Source: Bacillus massilinigeriensis
Lineage (GTDB): Bacteria > Bacillota > Bacilli > Bacillales > Cytobacillaceae
Length of the DNA: 64,000 nt
Direction: 5' to 3'
Assembly: GCF_900111815.1 (NCBI RefSeq)
Contig: NZ_LT630004.1
Location: 2,923,423 to 2,987,422, forward strand
The position numbers and the translations under genes are program-made. Shown piece by piece: positions 1 to 16,353 of the stretch. Positions within the stretch are counted from its first letter, which is position 1; the number at the start of each line of letters is the position of its first letter. The notes under the pieces were generated by a model that was not told the origin of the DNA, did not search any database, and worked only from the letters and a program-made list of their open reading frames with translations.

Positions 1-860
1 TTGGTTGATAACTCAAAACGGTTGGTTGATTTCATTCAAAATCGTCGCTTTGCTGCTAGCCTCCGGAGCGCCCGTTCCCCGTTCCAGACCGCCACAACGG
101 AGTTTGGTTGATTTCCGGCTGAAGTTGGTTGATTTCTCTTCTGCTTTGGTTGATTGTTGCACAAAGCTGGTTGATTTCCTCCTCTGTTTGATTGATAACT
201 CAAAATGGCTGGTTGGTTGGTTTTATTCAAAATTGTCGCTTCGATGCAAACTTCCAGCACGCTCGAACCCCGTTCCAGACCGCCACAACGGCGTTTGGTT
301 GATTTCCGGCTGAAGTTGGTTGATTTCTCTTCTGCTTTGGTTGATTTTTGCACAAAGCTGGTTGGTTTCCTCCTCTGTTTGATTGATAACTCAAAACGGT
401 TGGTTGATTTCATTCAAAATCGTGCTTCGATGCAAACTTCCGGCGCTCCCGAACCCCGTTCCAGCCCGCCACAACGGCGTTTGGTTGATTTCCGGCTGAA
501 GTTGGTTGATTTCTCTTCTGCTTTGGTTGATTTTTGCACAAAACTGGCTGATTTCCTCCTCTTTCTGGTTGATAACTCAAAATGGTTGGTTGATTTCATT
601 CAAAATCGTCGCTTCGATGCAAACTTCCGGCGCGCTCGAACCCCGTTCCAGACCTTCAAAACGGCGTTTGGTTGATTTCTCTTCTGCTTTGGTTGATTTT
701 TGCACCAAGCTGGTTGATTTTTGCACCAAGCTGGTTGATTTTTGCACCAAGCTGGTTGATTTTTGCACCAAACTGGCTGTTTTTCGCCCCCGAGCTTAGT
801 TGATAACTCAAATAAGCCTGCTGTTTTCGCCCCCGAGCTTTGTTGATAACTCTAGATAGC
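1..860 (+). repeat. Intergenic repeat array, GGTTGAT modules every 21 bp
   Basis: No gene is convincing here. The stretch is built from modules with the core GGTTGAT(TT/AA) separated by about 21 bp. They sit in a higher-order unit whose TTGATAACTCAAAA landmark recurs at 5, 192, 383, 569 and 800 (spacings 187, 191, 186, 231). Each unit also has a spacer with GCGCTCGAACCCCGTTCC. At 691-774 four near-perfect 21-bp copies (GGTTGATTTTTGCACCAAGC) stand in tandem, a recent local expansion. Open frames on both strands (LVDF or STNF heptads) follow from the 21-bp period lacking stops, and I do not regard them as genes. The array begins before the window. It lies beyond the terminator of the chemoreceptor gene. 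Confidence 0.9.
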
Positions 861-978
861 TGGGTGATCCCCCTAAAAATCGCCGCTTCCACAGCAAACT
901 TTCTGCACGCTCTACCCACGTTCCAGCCCGCACGCCTGACCCACAACTGAACACCTGCACCATCCCCCTCACCCCAAC

Positions 979-1006
979 AAAAAAACACCCGCCTCCATGG
1001 CAGGTG
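979..1006 (-). terminator. Intrinsic terminator of the chemoreceptor gene
   Basis: On the minus strand an 8-bp stem (CACCTGCC pairing with GGCGGGTG, one wobble) with a 5-nt loop is followed by seven T. It lies 23 nt after the stop codon of the chemoreceptor gene. Confidence 0.85.
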
Positions 1007-1028
1007 CTCCAATTGCTCTTTCATTCTA

Positions 1029-2765
1029 TTATATTTTAAACTGGTCGACGGTTTGGTCGAGGTCCTTTGCAAGATCGTCGAGAGCAGCGGTGAGTTCGGC
1101 GACAGTTTGGAAGGATTCTTCCTGCATGTCGGTCGAAGCAGCGACTTCGCGGGAAATATTTGCTGTTTCCTTTGCCAAGTGGGAGAATTCTTCGAGAGAA
1201 GCAGTAATTTCCTGGGAGCTCGCCGACATTTGTTCCGTGATGGCGGAAACGTCGGTGATCTCGTGGCTCACTGATTCAACCGCACTCATGATGGAGCTGA
1301 ATCTTTCTCCGGTCTGACTGATGGCCTGGCTGCCGCTTTCGACTTCTTCCGTACCCTTTATCATCATGGCAACGGCTTCTTCAATTCTGATGCGGAATCT
1401 GTTCAGCAAATCGGTTATTTGCGCAGTTGATTTCTTTGACTCTTCAGAGAGCTTCCGAACCTCTTGTGCAACAACAGCAAATCCCTTTCCATGCTCGCCT
1501 GCGCGTGCCGCCTCAATCGCTGCATTCAACGCAAGGAGATTCGTCTGGTCCGCGATACCCTTGATCATTTCGACGCTTGTCCCGATTGACTTCGCCTGTT
1601 CGCCAAGCTCCCCGATCATTGCCGCGGATTCGTTGACAGTTGATTTTACCCCATCAATTTGGCTGATGACCGCGTTGAGCCCCTCCAATCCGCTGCGAAC
1701 CTGCTGACTCGCATCGTTGGACTGCTCGCTTACCCCGGCTGCTGCCTCGGCAATCCGCTGGACACCAATGGCCATTTCATCGATCGCACGAGCGGTTTCC
1801 TCTGTCCTGACAAGCTGGGTGTCCGTCGCAGAGGCCACTTCCCTAATTCCTTTTACAACACTGTCGTTTGTCTCAATCGCATTGGACATTTTTTCACCGA
1901 TGTCCCGCGATGAAGACACGAGGCGGCCGGAGGAATCTTGGATACTTTCGACCATTGTGCTCATTGTTCCAATCATGTTTTGGAAGGATTCCGTCACTAG
2001 GGCAATTTCATCTTTTCCATTCGCCTTGATGCCTGACACCGTTTCCCGGGAATCGGAAAAATTACCTTCTGCCATTAAACTTGCAGCTTCGGCGATTGTT
2101 TTTAGCGGACTAAGCCTGCGGTTTAGCCACAAGCCAAGGACAAGAATGACAGCTAAAATGATTCCAGCACTGACAGCAAGCGACATTGGTAGTACACTCT
2201 TGTTCACTTCCGTTGTGATTCTGCCGATTGATTCGGCACCGATATCCACTCCAAGGATCCCGATCATTTTGCCTTCATGCATAATCGGCACGAATGCAGA
2301 AAGATAGTCGCCGTACTCCGGGTCCTTCACAATTCCGGTCATCGCTGTTTTGCCCTCAAGCGTTGGCTCGATATCTTCAAAAGTGGTGGCGGTTGTCGGT
2401 GTATTGATTTCACCCGCGTTTTTGAACGTTCTCGGTGCACCATCCACCATGAAATAAACTTTCCGTTTCTCCGGGTCTGCCTTTAAGGTATAGACATACT
2501 TTGCACCGGAGCTTTTGCGAAAAGCATTCAGTTGGTTGCGCACCATCCAATACTTCTGGTCCATCTCTTCATTCTTTAAAAAATCAGCATATCTCTCCGT
2601 GTCCATTGAAGCTTCCATTTTCTTGACGTTCTCCACACTAAAATTGGAAATGGTCGATTCCACTGCGTCGCTCGTGCTCTTGTACATTGCAGCAATGCTG
2701 CCGACAAGGATAAGCAGCATTCCTAAAACCATTGCAATAATGATTTTCCCGCTAAGCCTTTTCAT
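1029..2765 (-). CDS. Methyl-accepting chemotaxis protein, extracytoplasmic sensor
   Basis: Membrane chemoreceptor that passes ligand signals to CheA/CheW. Seen: an N-terminal membrane segment (about residues 6-27), an extracytoplasmic Cache-like sensor region (about 28-190, rich in Y/W/D), a second membrane segment (about 195-215), a HAMP linker and a long helical signalling domain. That domain contains the conserved hairpin tip, recognised by [20 protein letters not shown]. The start is placed at the internal ATG (2765) because AGGAGG sits 6-7 nt before it, inside the first codons of the longer frame that begins at 2780. It is a single-gene transcript with its own terminator, next to the atp operon but not part of it. 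The ligand cannot be told from the sequence. Confidence 0.93.
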   Translation of the reverse strand: MKRLSGKIIIAMVLGMLLILVGSIAAMYKSTSDAVESTISNFSVENVKKMEASMDTERYADFLKNEEMDQKYWMVRNQLNAFRKSSGAKYVYTLKADPEKRKVYFMVDGAPRTFKNAGEINTPTTATTFEDIEPTLEGKTAMTGIVKDPEYGDYLSAFVPIMHEGKMIGILGVDIGAESIGRITTEVNKSVLPMSLAVSAGIILAVILVLGLWLNRRLSPLKTIAEAASLMAEGNFSDSRETVSGIKANGKDEIALVTESFQNMIGTMSTMVESIQDSSGRLVSSSRDIGEKMSNAIETNDSVVKGIREVASATDTQLVRTEETARAIDEMAIGVQRIAEAAAGVSEQSNDASQQVRSGLEGLNAVISQIDGVKSTVNESAAMIGELGEQAKSIGTSVEMIKGIADQTNLLALNAAIEAARAGEHGKGFAVVAQEVRKLSEESKKSTAQITDLLNRFRIRIEEAVAMMIKGTEEVESGSQAISQTGERFSSIMSAVESVSHEITDVSAITEQMSASSQEITASLEEFSHLAKETANISREVAASTDMQEESFQTVAELTAALDDLAKDLDQTVDQFKI

Positions 2766-2850
2766 CCTACTCCTCCTCATGGAAGTAAATTGCCACTACT
2801 CGTATTTATCGGCAACTAGATGATAAATGTTTAGACAATTTGCCCACTAC

Positions 2851-2892
2851 GAAAAAAACACTTCCAGGATTAATCCAGAAAGTGCTTTTTTC
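2851..2892 (-). terminator. Terminator of the atp operon
   Basis: A near-perfect hairpin (CACTT...AAGTG arms extended through GGATTAATCC) is flanked by A/T runs on both sides, giving T-tracts in either direction. It starts directly after the atpC stop codon and should end the ATP synthase transcript. Confidence 0.88.
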
Positions 2893-2899
2893 GTAAAAA

Positions 2900-3307
<408 letters not shown>

Positions 3308-3326
3308 TTACCCTCCTGGTCCGTGA

Positions 3327-4880
<1,554 letters not shown>

Positions 4881-4898
4881 CTATTTCCAAGTTTCCCT

Positions 4899-5762
<864 letters not shown>

Positions 5763-5865
5763 TCACCACCCTTTATCAAAGAATGAACAGCATGGCGCAG
5801 GATGCTTTCGGTTCATTCGAATCCTCTTGCATCCTGACACATGCCTTTATGCTAGACCGTAATTA

Positions 5866-7392
<1,527 letters not shown>

Positions 7393-7401
7393 CTACGAAT
7401 C

Positions 7402-8537
<1,136 letters not shown>

Positions 8538-8577
8538 TTATATATGCATAACCGAAAAGTTGTTAGGACATAAATGA

Positions 8578-8611
8578 ATGGCGAAGGTTCGCTTGGAATG
8601 ATCTTCGCCAT
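8578..8611 (-). other. Intercistronic hairpin between atpE and atpF
   Basis: A perfect 9-bp stem (ATGGCGAAG with CTTCGCCAT) encloses a 16-nt loop just after atpE. There is no T-tract. Its position after the gene for the most abundant subunit suggests control of mRNA stability or ribosome traffic to help set subunit ratios (inference). Confidence 0.6.
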
Positions 8612-8633
8612 CGAAAAACGACAATTGTATTAA

Positions 8634-8885
<252 letters not shown>

Positions 8886-8921
8886 TTAATAGTTTTATAC
8901 CTGTTTGGAACAGGTAATATA

Positions 8922-9638
<717 letters not shown>

Positions 9639-9654
9639 TCACCTCTCTTCCCCG

Positions 9655-10026
9655 CTATCGACTCTGCAAAGACTGGATCTTAAAATCTATCATAATGACA
9701 AAATAGGCTGTCATTAATCCCAAAACCACGCTGATCAAATGAAACTCTTCCGGATATTCGAATGCGATGAGAACAGCAAGTCCTGCTGAAGCCATCCGCG
9801 AAACCGTACCGAGCGATCTGACCTTTTCTCCTCTTAACAGCTTATCGCCAAATCCTGAAGTTCTCCTGGCTAACAGCCAGAGGTTGAACAGGCTGAGGGC
9901 TGTACCTAAAATCAGTCCCGCAAAGACTGATTTATACTCGGTGAAACCCCATCCGAGCACGTAAAGAGATAATAAAAAAAATATGTATTTCCTGTATCTT
10001 TGAAACATGACATTGATTTCCGGCAT
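9655..10026 (-). CDS. atpI: ATP synthase accessory protein I
   Basis: Small membrane protein at the head of the operon; AtpI family members assist c-ring assembly in some bacteria. Four hydrophobic segments are seen (for example YIFFLLSLYVLGW and AGLILGTALSLFNLWLL). I choose the ATG at 10026, preceded by GGGGAG. The longer frame from 10155 overlaps the upstream gene and adds an arginine-rich, unconserved-looking head. The gap to the upstream atpZ-like gene is 8 bp. Confidence 0.85.
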   Translation of the reverse strand: MPEINVMFQRYRKYIFFLLSLYVLGWGFTEYKSVFAGLILGTALSLFNLWLLARRTSGFGDKLLRGEKVRSLGTVSRMASAGLAVLIAFEYPEEFHLISVVLGLMTAYFVIMIDFKIQSLQSR

Positions 10027-10034
10027 CTCTTGCT

Positions 10035-10256
10035 TTACTCCCCTGAGAAAAAGTGACTTACGAGACGAAGCATTGCGTACACGCCGGCGGCAAGCCCGAT
10101 GAGCAAACCGAGGATTAAAAAAAGCGGTTCGGTGCCCATGCTCTCGTCCACCCACCTTCCTGCAAAAACGCCGATCAGGATGGACCCTACAAGCTGGGAA
10201 AGAATCGCGGACATCAGTGCCATCGCTTGAAACGGGCGGCGATGATCGTTACGCAC
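10035..10256 (-). CDS. atpZ: AtpZ/AtpI-family small membrane protein
   Basis: First gene of the atp operon. It is about 73 residues with two membrane segments (MSAILSQLVGSILIGVFAGRWVD and PLFLILGLLIGLAAGVYAMLRLV), the layout of the AtpZ/AtpI family, which has been linked to ATP synthase assembly and magnesium transport. The GTG at 10256 is favoured because GGAGGAG lies 9 nt before it. The ATG at 10265 is directly against that site. Confidence 0.8.
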   Translation of the reverse strand: MRNDHRRPFQAMALMSAILSQLVGSILIGVFAGRWVDESMGTEPLFLILGLLIGLAAGVYAMLRLVSHFFSGE

Positions 10257-10308
10257 AAAGCACATCTCCTCCCATAAAAAATGGAGCAGGAAACATTCTC
10301 ACAGCTCT

Positions 10309-10337
10309 GTTGTAAAACACGAATAAAATTGTGTCAA
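10309..10337 (-). promoter_or_regulatory. Probable sigma-A promoter of the atp operon
   Basis: On the minus strand TTGACA (10332-10337) and TACAAC (10309-10314) are separated by 17 bp, about 50 bp before atpZ. The -35 is perfect and the -10 is weak. The intergenic stretch 10266-10583 holds only this and the vpr terminator. Confidence 0.6.
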
Positions 10338-10450
10338 ACCGATGAAAACCTTATCATTTTACGCCCTTTGTAAGCATACAATAGCCCCATGTCAATGTCA
10401 ATCACTTCAAAGTAAAAAGTTCACATACTTTTCGAATTCTTTCACTATTG

Positions 10451-10473
10451 AAAAACGGGGCGAAAAAGCCCCG
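10451..10473 (-). terminator. Terminator of the vpr-like gene
   Basis: CGGGGC and GCCCCG form a 6-bp G+C stem with a 6-nt loop, followed on the minus strand by TTTTT. It lies about 110 bp after the protease stop codon and before the atp promoter. Confidence 0.8.
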
Positions 10474-10583
10474 CTTCAAAAGGAATTTTTTTCTCTCCGC
10501 CAACTTTGCAGACTGGGAATTATGCTAACATCATGAACGGATGCGTGGGCGGCCAGCCTCCTTGTTCATGTCAGCGCAAATGA

Positions 10584-13019
10584 TTATCTTTTTAACAGTA
10601 TCGCACCAGGAGGGCCAATCATGATGATTGTTTCGTACACATCCTCTCGTCCCGCTTTTTTAACAGAGACTTTGGCAATGTAACTTCCATCGGGCGGGAG
10701 CGATTCGTTTGGCAAATCCCGCTTCAAAAGGCCTTTGTTCAAGTCCCTGCCGTAATCGAGAAACCCGCGGAACCGGAAGCTGTCCTGATCAAACAAAGCA
10801 ATGGAGAATTCCTCCGCACCACCAGGTAAATAGACTTCGTACCTGTAGCCTCCCTTGTCGCCTTGCGCAAACTCAAAACCCATCACCCTCGGATAGTCAG
10901 GCTCCTCGAACACATAAAGATAAGGTATTCTCACATCCTTGCCGCCGGTATGAAGGGTAATCGTTCCATCATGGATCTTCCCCTGAAGTTTCCGCGGATC
11001 CGCATGGAGGCCTATCTCCACTTCCATCTTCCCATTCGGAGCAAGCTCGAAAGGCATTGGGAGCTGCCATTCTATTCCTTGAACAGCACTCGGAACCTCG
11101 AAAGCGTAGCGCTGGGTCGTGTGATGGTGGTTTTCCACCAGTATCTTCGCAACATGCCGCTCTTTCGTGACGGAGACGGAAGGGCGGATTGGCTTAATCG
11201 GTGTGAGGTCGATTGTACGCCGGTCTGTCTGCCTTTCAGACCTGTTGGTTTGCCCGCTCCTCTCGGAAGGCTTTCCTATGTTAGGAATTTCTACGCTCCT
11301 CTCGGTCGCACTTGACCTGCGGAATGATGCTGCTGACTCGGAAGGCTTTCCTGACGCTCCAGTTGATTCAGCTTTGCTAAACTTGCCAAATCGCAGTGCC
11401 CCGGGAAGTACGAGTGTCCTCGCATGGACGGCATCAGCAATAGAGATTCGGCCAGCTCCCTGCTCATAAGCTTTATATTTTACGCCATGTTCGTTATGAA
11501 TCGGGCGAGCCGTATTCATCAGGGCTGATTTGATTTGGTCTGGAGTCCAATCTGGATGATTCTGCTTTAATAGCGCAGCTGCACCAGCCACATGGGGTGC
11601 AGCCATGCTCGTTCCTTGGAGAGTCATGTAACCGCCGGGAATGGTGCTCTCGATTGCGACCCCCGGAGCCACAACATCCGGCTTCATATCCCACGTTACC
11701 GTAACAGGGCCACGCGAGCTGAAATCAGCAAGCTGATCGCTTTCTTCTATTAATACTATTCGTGAAAAAGCGTTTCCTTTTTGAACGATTTTTTTAAATC
11801 TTAATCCTTCTTCCCTCGTAACTGCCGCAACGGGTATTTCCAATGGTTCTTCCAGATTGCCGGAAAAACTCCCCTTTGTATTATTATAAATAATAATCCC
11901 CATTGCTCCAGCCTTGTTCGCATGCCTAGCTTTATCTGTAAAGCTGATTTCGCCCCGCTCTGCTAGAACGATTTTTCCAGAAGCATTCTTCACGTCTTCC
12001 TCTCTCCCAATGCCTCCATCTACTATTTCTATGCTCCTGTCAAATTCCCAGGCTACCGATCCTTGCAACGGTACAATCTTGATATTTTTATTTTCACCCG
12101 AAAAAGTAAGATGAGGAACCTTTAAGGGCGGTGTCGAGGCGCCAACCGAGATAGCCTTAGCGGCAGTTCCCGGTGAGCCGACCGTCCAATTATTCGGACC
12201 AGAGTTGCCGGAGGAAGTAACTGCAACAATCCCCTGTTCCACCGCTTTATTCAGCGCGAGCGAAATGGGGAGGTCAGGTCCGTTTACTTCATTGCCAAGT
12301 GAGAGATTGAGGACATCCACTTTATCCTCGATCGCCTTATCAATCGCAGCAAGCACCTGTTCCGTTGTCCCAAAGCCGCCAGGACCAAGCGCGCGGTAAG
12401 CTTTGATCGATGCGTCCGGTGCGATGCCGGAAATTTTCCCGTTTGCGGCGATGATCCCTGCAACATGGGTGCCATGCAACGTATCTGCCAACCCAAGATT
12501 TTGTGATTCCATCGGATCATTATCCCCATCGACAAGGTCCCGCCCCCCGCGATAATTTTTCCGTAAATCAGGGTGGTGGTAATCTACACCCGTATCGATT
12601 ACCCCAACGATGACTCCTTTACCTGTCAAACGTTGGCCTTTCGCGTCAAAAATACCGCGCACCTCCTCGCTGCCGATTATTTTCATGTTCGGCAATGACT
12701 CCGCGCGGTAAGATTGCACTTCAGAGACTGCTTGGATATCAAAATGGCTTTTCAGCTCTTCCACTTGTTGAAGCTCTCCCCGCACGGAGAACCCGATGAG
12801 GGCGTGGCGGAATACGTGTCTGATCTTCAACCCGGGATGGGCGTTAGCGAACTTTTGGATTTGGGCATGATTCCACTCTGTTTTGGTGATTACAATGGCA
12901 GTTACTGTTCTAGTGGAATCCTCGCGTGGTAGCGGCGGTGTGCGCAGCGAAGCCGGCCCTGCGGCCAGGAGTATCGAAATCACGCATGTGAGCAGCACAG
13001 TAAAAAGTGATTTTTTCAT
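10584..13019 (-). CDS. vpr: Secreted subtilisin-family serine protease, Vpr-like
   Basis: Extracellular S8 protease. Residues 1-20 form a signal peptide (MKKSLFTVLLTCVISILLAA), followed by an I9-type propeptide (about 40-105). The catalytic domain has Asp in VIDTGVDYHHPDL, His in HGTHVAGIIAANG and Ser in GTSMAAPHVAGAAALL, with a PA insert (about 340-450) between His and Ser. A serine-rich linker (about 555-600) and a beta-rich C-terminal region follow. Length (811) and domain order match B. subtilis Vpr (about 806). The linker looks expanded in S, R and T. It is monocistronic, with a terminator at 10451-10473. Confidence 0.93.
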   Translation of the reverse strand: MKKSLFTVLLTCVISILLAAGPASLRTPPLPREDSTRTVTAIVITKTEWNHAQIQKFANAHPGLKIRHVFRHALIGFSVRGELQQVEELKSHFDIQAVSEVQSYRAESLPNMKIIGSEEVRGIFDAKGQRLTGKGVIVGVIDTGVDYHHPDLRKNYRGGRDLVDGDNDPMESQNLGLADTLHGTHVAGIIAANGKISGIAPDASIKAYRALGPGGFGTTEQVLAAIDKAIEDKVDVLNLSLGNEVNGPDLPISLALNKAVEQGIVAVTSSGNSGPNNWTVGSPGTAAKAISVGASTPPLKVPHLTFSGENKNIKIVPLQGSVAWEFDRSIEIVDGGIGREEDVKNASGKIVLAERGEISFTDKARHANKAGAMGIIIYNNTKGSFSGNLEEPLEIPVAAVTREEGLRFKKIVQKGNAFSRIVLIEESDQLADFSSRGPVTVTWDMKPDVVAPGVAIESTIPGGYMTLQGTSMAAPHVAGAAALLKQNHPDWTPDQIKSALMNTARPIHNEHGVKYKAYEQGAGRISIADAVHARTLVLPGALRFGKFSKAESTGASGKPSESAASFRRSSATERSVEIPNIGKPSERSGQTNRSERQTDRRTIDLTPIKPIRPSVSVTKERHVAKILVENHHHTTQRYAFEVPSAVQGIEWQLPMPFELAPNGKMEVEIGLHADPRKLQGKIHDGTITLHTGGKDVRIPYLYVFEEPDYPRVMGFEFAQGDKGGYRYEVYLPGGAEEFSIALFDQDSFRFRGFLDYGRDLNKGLLKRDLPNESLPPDGSYIAKVSVKKAGREDVYETIIMIGPPGAILLKR

Positions 13020-13139
13020 CCCCGTTCCCCCTTTTTTGTTAGTTTTTTCTCATGTGGGTGGGAGTATGCAGGAGGAAAGGGGAAAGCGATTTCGGTCGAT
13101 TTGTGCATTGGGTGTTGTAATCATATATAACTTAATCAG

Positions 13140-14140
13140 GAAGTTACTGTAGACACTTTCGCATTTACCGTTGATAAATGGCGAGTTACTGTGCGCCGAG
13201 GGCAGATTTCAAATTGAGGCACCGCATCCAGATTACAAATAAAACCACATATTACTAATTGAGGAACCTACCGTAGATATTTTCGCATTTACTGTAGATA
13301 AATGGTGCTTTACCGTTGATAAATCGTCATTTACCGTAGATAAATCGCTGATTACCGTTGATATCCTGTTTGGGACTGCGCTCGAACCTCTTTTTGCGCG
13401 TGTGGAATCGGTTACATACCGCCACCAACAGCAAAACCTTGATACTTTTTTTAAAAAACAAGCATTATCGCAGTGGATTTTCATTTAAAATGACAATTTT
13501 TCAGGGGTTTCTGCTTATGCTCTGGCCGAGGGCAGATTTCAAATTGAGGCACCGCATCCAGATTACAAATAAAACCACATATTACTAATTCAGGAACCTA
13601 CCGTAGATATTTTCGCATTTACCGTTGATAAATGGTGCTTTACCGTTGATAAATCGTCATTTACCGTAGATAAATCGCTGATTACCGTTGATATCCTGTT
13701 TGGGACTGCGCTCGAACCTCTTTTTGCGCGTGTGGAATCGGTTACATACCGCCACCAACAGCAAAACCTTGATACTTTTTTAAAAAACAAGCATTATCGC
13801 AGTGGATTTTCATTTAAAATGACAATTTTTCAGGGGTTTCTGCTTATGCTCTGGCCGAGGGCAGATTTCAAATTGAGGCACCGCATCCAGATTACAAATA
13901 AAACCACATATTACTAATTCAGGAGCCTACCGTAGATACTTTCGCATTTACCGTAGATAAATGGTGCTTTACCGTTGATAGATCGTCATTTACCGTAGAT
14001 AAATCGCTGATTACCGTTGATATCCTGTTTGGGGACTGCGCTCGAACCTCTTTTTGCGCGTGTGGAATCGGTTACATACCGCCACCAACAGCAAAACCTT
14101 GATACTTTTTTAAAAAACAAGCATTATTCTAAGATGTTTT
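13140..14140 (+). repeat. Intergenic repeat array, ACCGTWGATAAAT modules every 21 bp, 330-bp unit
   Basis: The 1.2-kb gap between vpr and mnaA holds three full copies and one partial copy of a 330-bp unit (the landmark ATATCCTGTTTGGG lies at 13361, 13691 and 14020). Each unit contains five modules TACCGT(T/A)GATAAAT at exactly 21-bp spacing. The spacer includes GCGCTCGAACC, AATCGGTTACAT and a run starting GAGGGCAGATTTCAAATTG. Copies differ by only a few bases. The ORFs over it (LSTVNDD heptads) are by-products of the period. Confidence 0.9.
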
Positions 14141-14220
14141 CAATCAATTTTTCAGGATTTTACCTTAAATCAGTTCTTGTGCAATCCAAATCCAAACCTT
14201 CGAAACACACGCCGATTTTC

Positions 14221-14261
14221 ATTAAAATAGCCGCACTCTCAAAAATGAAAGGTGCGGCTAT
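14221..14261 (-). terminator. Terminator of mnaA
   Basis: ATAGCCGCAC pairs with GTGCGGCTAT around a 14-nt loop, followed on the minus strand by TTTAAT. It lies immediately after the mnaA stop codon. Confidence 0.8.
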
Positions 14262-14265
14262 CGTT

Positions 14266-15414
14266 TTACATTGGCTTGTAAGCTTCAGGTCGCTCTTCTG
14301 TTGCCTCGAAGTAGTAGCGAATTGCTTGGGCAATTCGCTCGGACGCTTTCCCGTCGCCATAAGGATTGACGGCTTTGGCCATCTTTTCATAGGCAGAGCG
14401 GTCTGTCAGAAGCTCTGTCGCCATTTCATAGATTGGCTGCTCTTCGTTTCCGGCAAGCTTAAGCGTACCTGCATCAATGCCTTCCGGGCGCTCTGTTGTG
14501 TCGCGGAGCACGAGCACTGGCACACCAAGCGATGGCGCTTCTTCCTGAACGCCGCCTGAATCAGTGAGAATCAGGTAAGCGCGGGAAGCAAAGTTATGGA
14601 AATCAATCACATCGAGCGGCTCTATCAGATGTATCCTGTCGTCTTCTCCAAGAATTTCCGCAGCGATTTCTCTAACGGCAGGGTTGAGGTGCACAGGGTA
14701 CACAACCTGCACATCCTTCTGCTCATCGACAATCCGCTTGATAGCGCGGAACATATTTCTCATTGGCTCACCAAGATTCTCGCGGCGGTGGGCCGTCAAG
14801 AGTACAAGACGGTCAGAGCCGAGCTTATCGAGAACAGGGTGTGAATAGTTTTCTTTTACCGTTGTGGAAAGAGCATCGATCGCAGTATTTCCCGTGATAA
14901 AAATAGCTTCCTCCTTCTTGTTTTCCGCAAGAAGGTTTTCCGCTGCTTTACTTGTCGGCGAGAAATGGATATCCGCCATCACGCCTGTCAGCTGCCTGTT
15001 CATTTCTTCCGGGAACGGCGAGTACTTGTTCCATGTTCGGAGACCAGCCTCCACGTGACCGACAGGAATTTGGTTATAGAACGCGGCAAGACTTGCGACA
15101 AAAGTGGTCGTCGTATCGCCGTGAACGAGGACGATATCCGGCTTCGTCTCTTTCATCACTGTGTCGAGGCCCTCTAATCCTCTTGTGGTCACGTCGATCA
15201 GCGTCTGCCGATCCTTCATGATATTAAGATCATGGTCCGGTGTGATATTGAAAATATCGAGCACCTGATCGAGCATTTGGCGATGCTGTGCCGTAACAGT
15301 GACGATTGACTCGAAGTGCTCCCCATGCTTCTGAAGCTCAAGCACGAGCGGCGCCATTTTGATGGCTTCTGGCCTTGTTCCGAAAATGGTCATGACTTTG
15401 ATCCGGCGGTTCAT
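14266..15414 (-). CDS. mnaA: UDP-N-acetylglucosamine 2-epimerase (non-hydrolysing)
   Basis: Interconverts UDP-GlcNAc and UDP-ManNAc for wall teichoic acid linkage units. It has the GT-B-like fold signature motifs GTRPEAIKMAPLV near the N-terminus, VHGDTTTTFVASLAAFY, HVEAGLRTWNKYSPFPEE and DSGGVQEEAPSLGVPVLVLR. The ATG at 15414 is preceded by GGAG with 8-nt spacing; upstream in-frame starts lack a site. The product is 382 residues (B. subtilis MnaA 380). Its place between upp and the atp operon is conserved in Bacillus. Confidence 0.95.
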   Translation of the reverse strand: MNRRIKVMTIFGTRPEAIKMAPLVLELQKHGEHFESIVTVTAQHRQMLDQVLDIFNITPDHDLNIMKDRQTLIDVTTRGLEGLDTVMKETKPDIVLVHGDTTTTFVASLAAFYNQIPVGHVEAGLRTWNKYSPFPEEMNRQLTGVMADIHFSPTSKAAENLLAENKKEEAIFITGNTAIDALSTTVKENYSHPVLDKLGSDRLVLLTAHRRENLGEPMRNMFRAIKRIVDEQKDVQVVYPVHLNPAVREIAAEILGEDDRIHLIEPLDVIDFHNFASRAYLILTDSGGVQEEAPSLGVPVLVLRDTTERPEGIDAGTLKLAGNEEQPIYEMATELLTDRSAYEKMAKAVNPYGDGKASERIAQAIRYYFEATEERPEAYKPM

Positions 15415-15504
15415 GTTATCCACTCCCATTAAAATGTTATCGTTGATGGTTCCCTTCAATACGACGATTATATTGCAAGAAATGTTTCATTATTTTTACA
15501 TTTG

Positions 15505-15545
15505 ACAAAAAGTAAGCGGCATCCCTGATCGGGCACCGCTTTTTC
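15505..15545 (-). terminator. Terminator after upp
   Basis: AGCGG and CCGCT outer arms, with GCCC/GGG inside and a short loop, are followed on the minus strand by TACTTTTTG. It lies between upp and mnaA. Confidence 0.75.
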
Positions 15546-15555
15546 CATAAAAAAA

Positions 15556-16200
<645 letters not shown>

Positions 16201-16320
16201 TTATTGAAAGTTATTATGTAAAAAAAAATGCGTTCACGCACACTTCGTCTAATTTTACAGAAAAATGCCCTTAAGAGCAACTCATGCAATTAAATGTTAA
16301 CAAGAATGCCTTAACACATA

Positions 16321-16347
16321 GAAAAAGCGGCCCAATAAGGACCGCTT
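16321..16347 (-). terminator. Terminator of glyA
   Basis: AGCGGTCC pairs with GGGCCGCT (one wobble) around TTATT, followed by TTTTTC on the minus strand, 7 bp after the glyA stop. Confidence 0.85.
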
Positions 16348-16353
16348 TCGCAT

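Noticed and set aside
205..675. Long ORFs across the repeat array (LVDF and STNF heptads)
   Set aside because: They occur in several frames and both strands at once and arise because the 21-bp period is a multiple of three and its core lacks stops. No ribosome binding sites fit.
1..860. CRISPR array
   Set aside because: Conserved core is only about 9 bp, spacers are about 12 bp and themselves repeated between units, and no cas genes are present.
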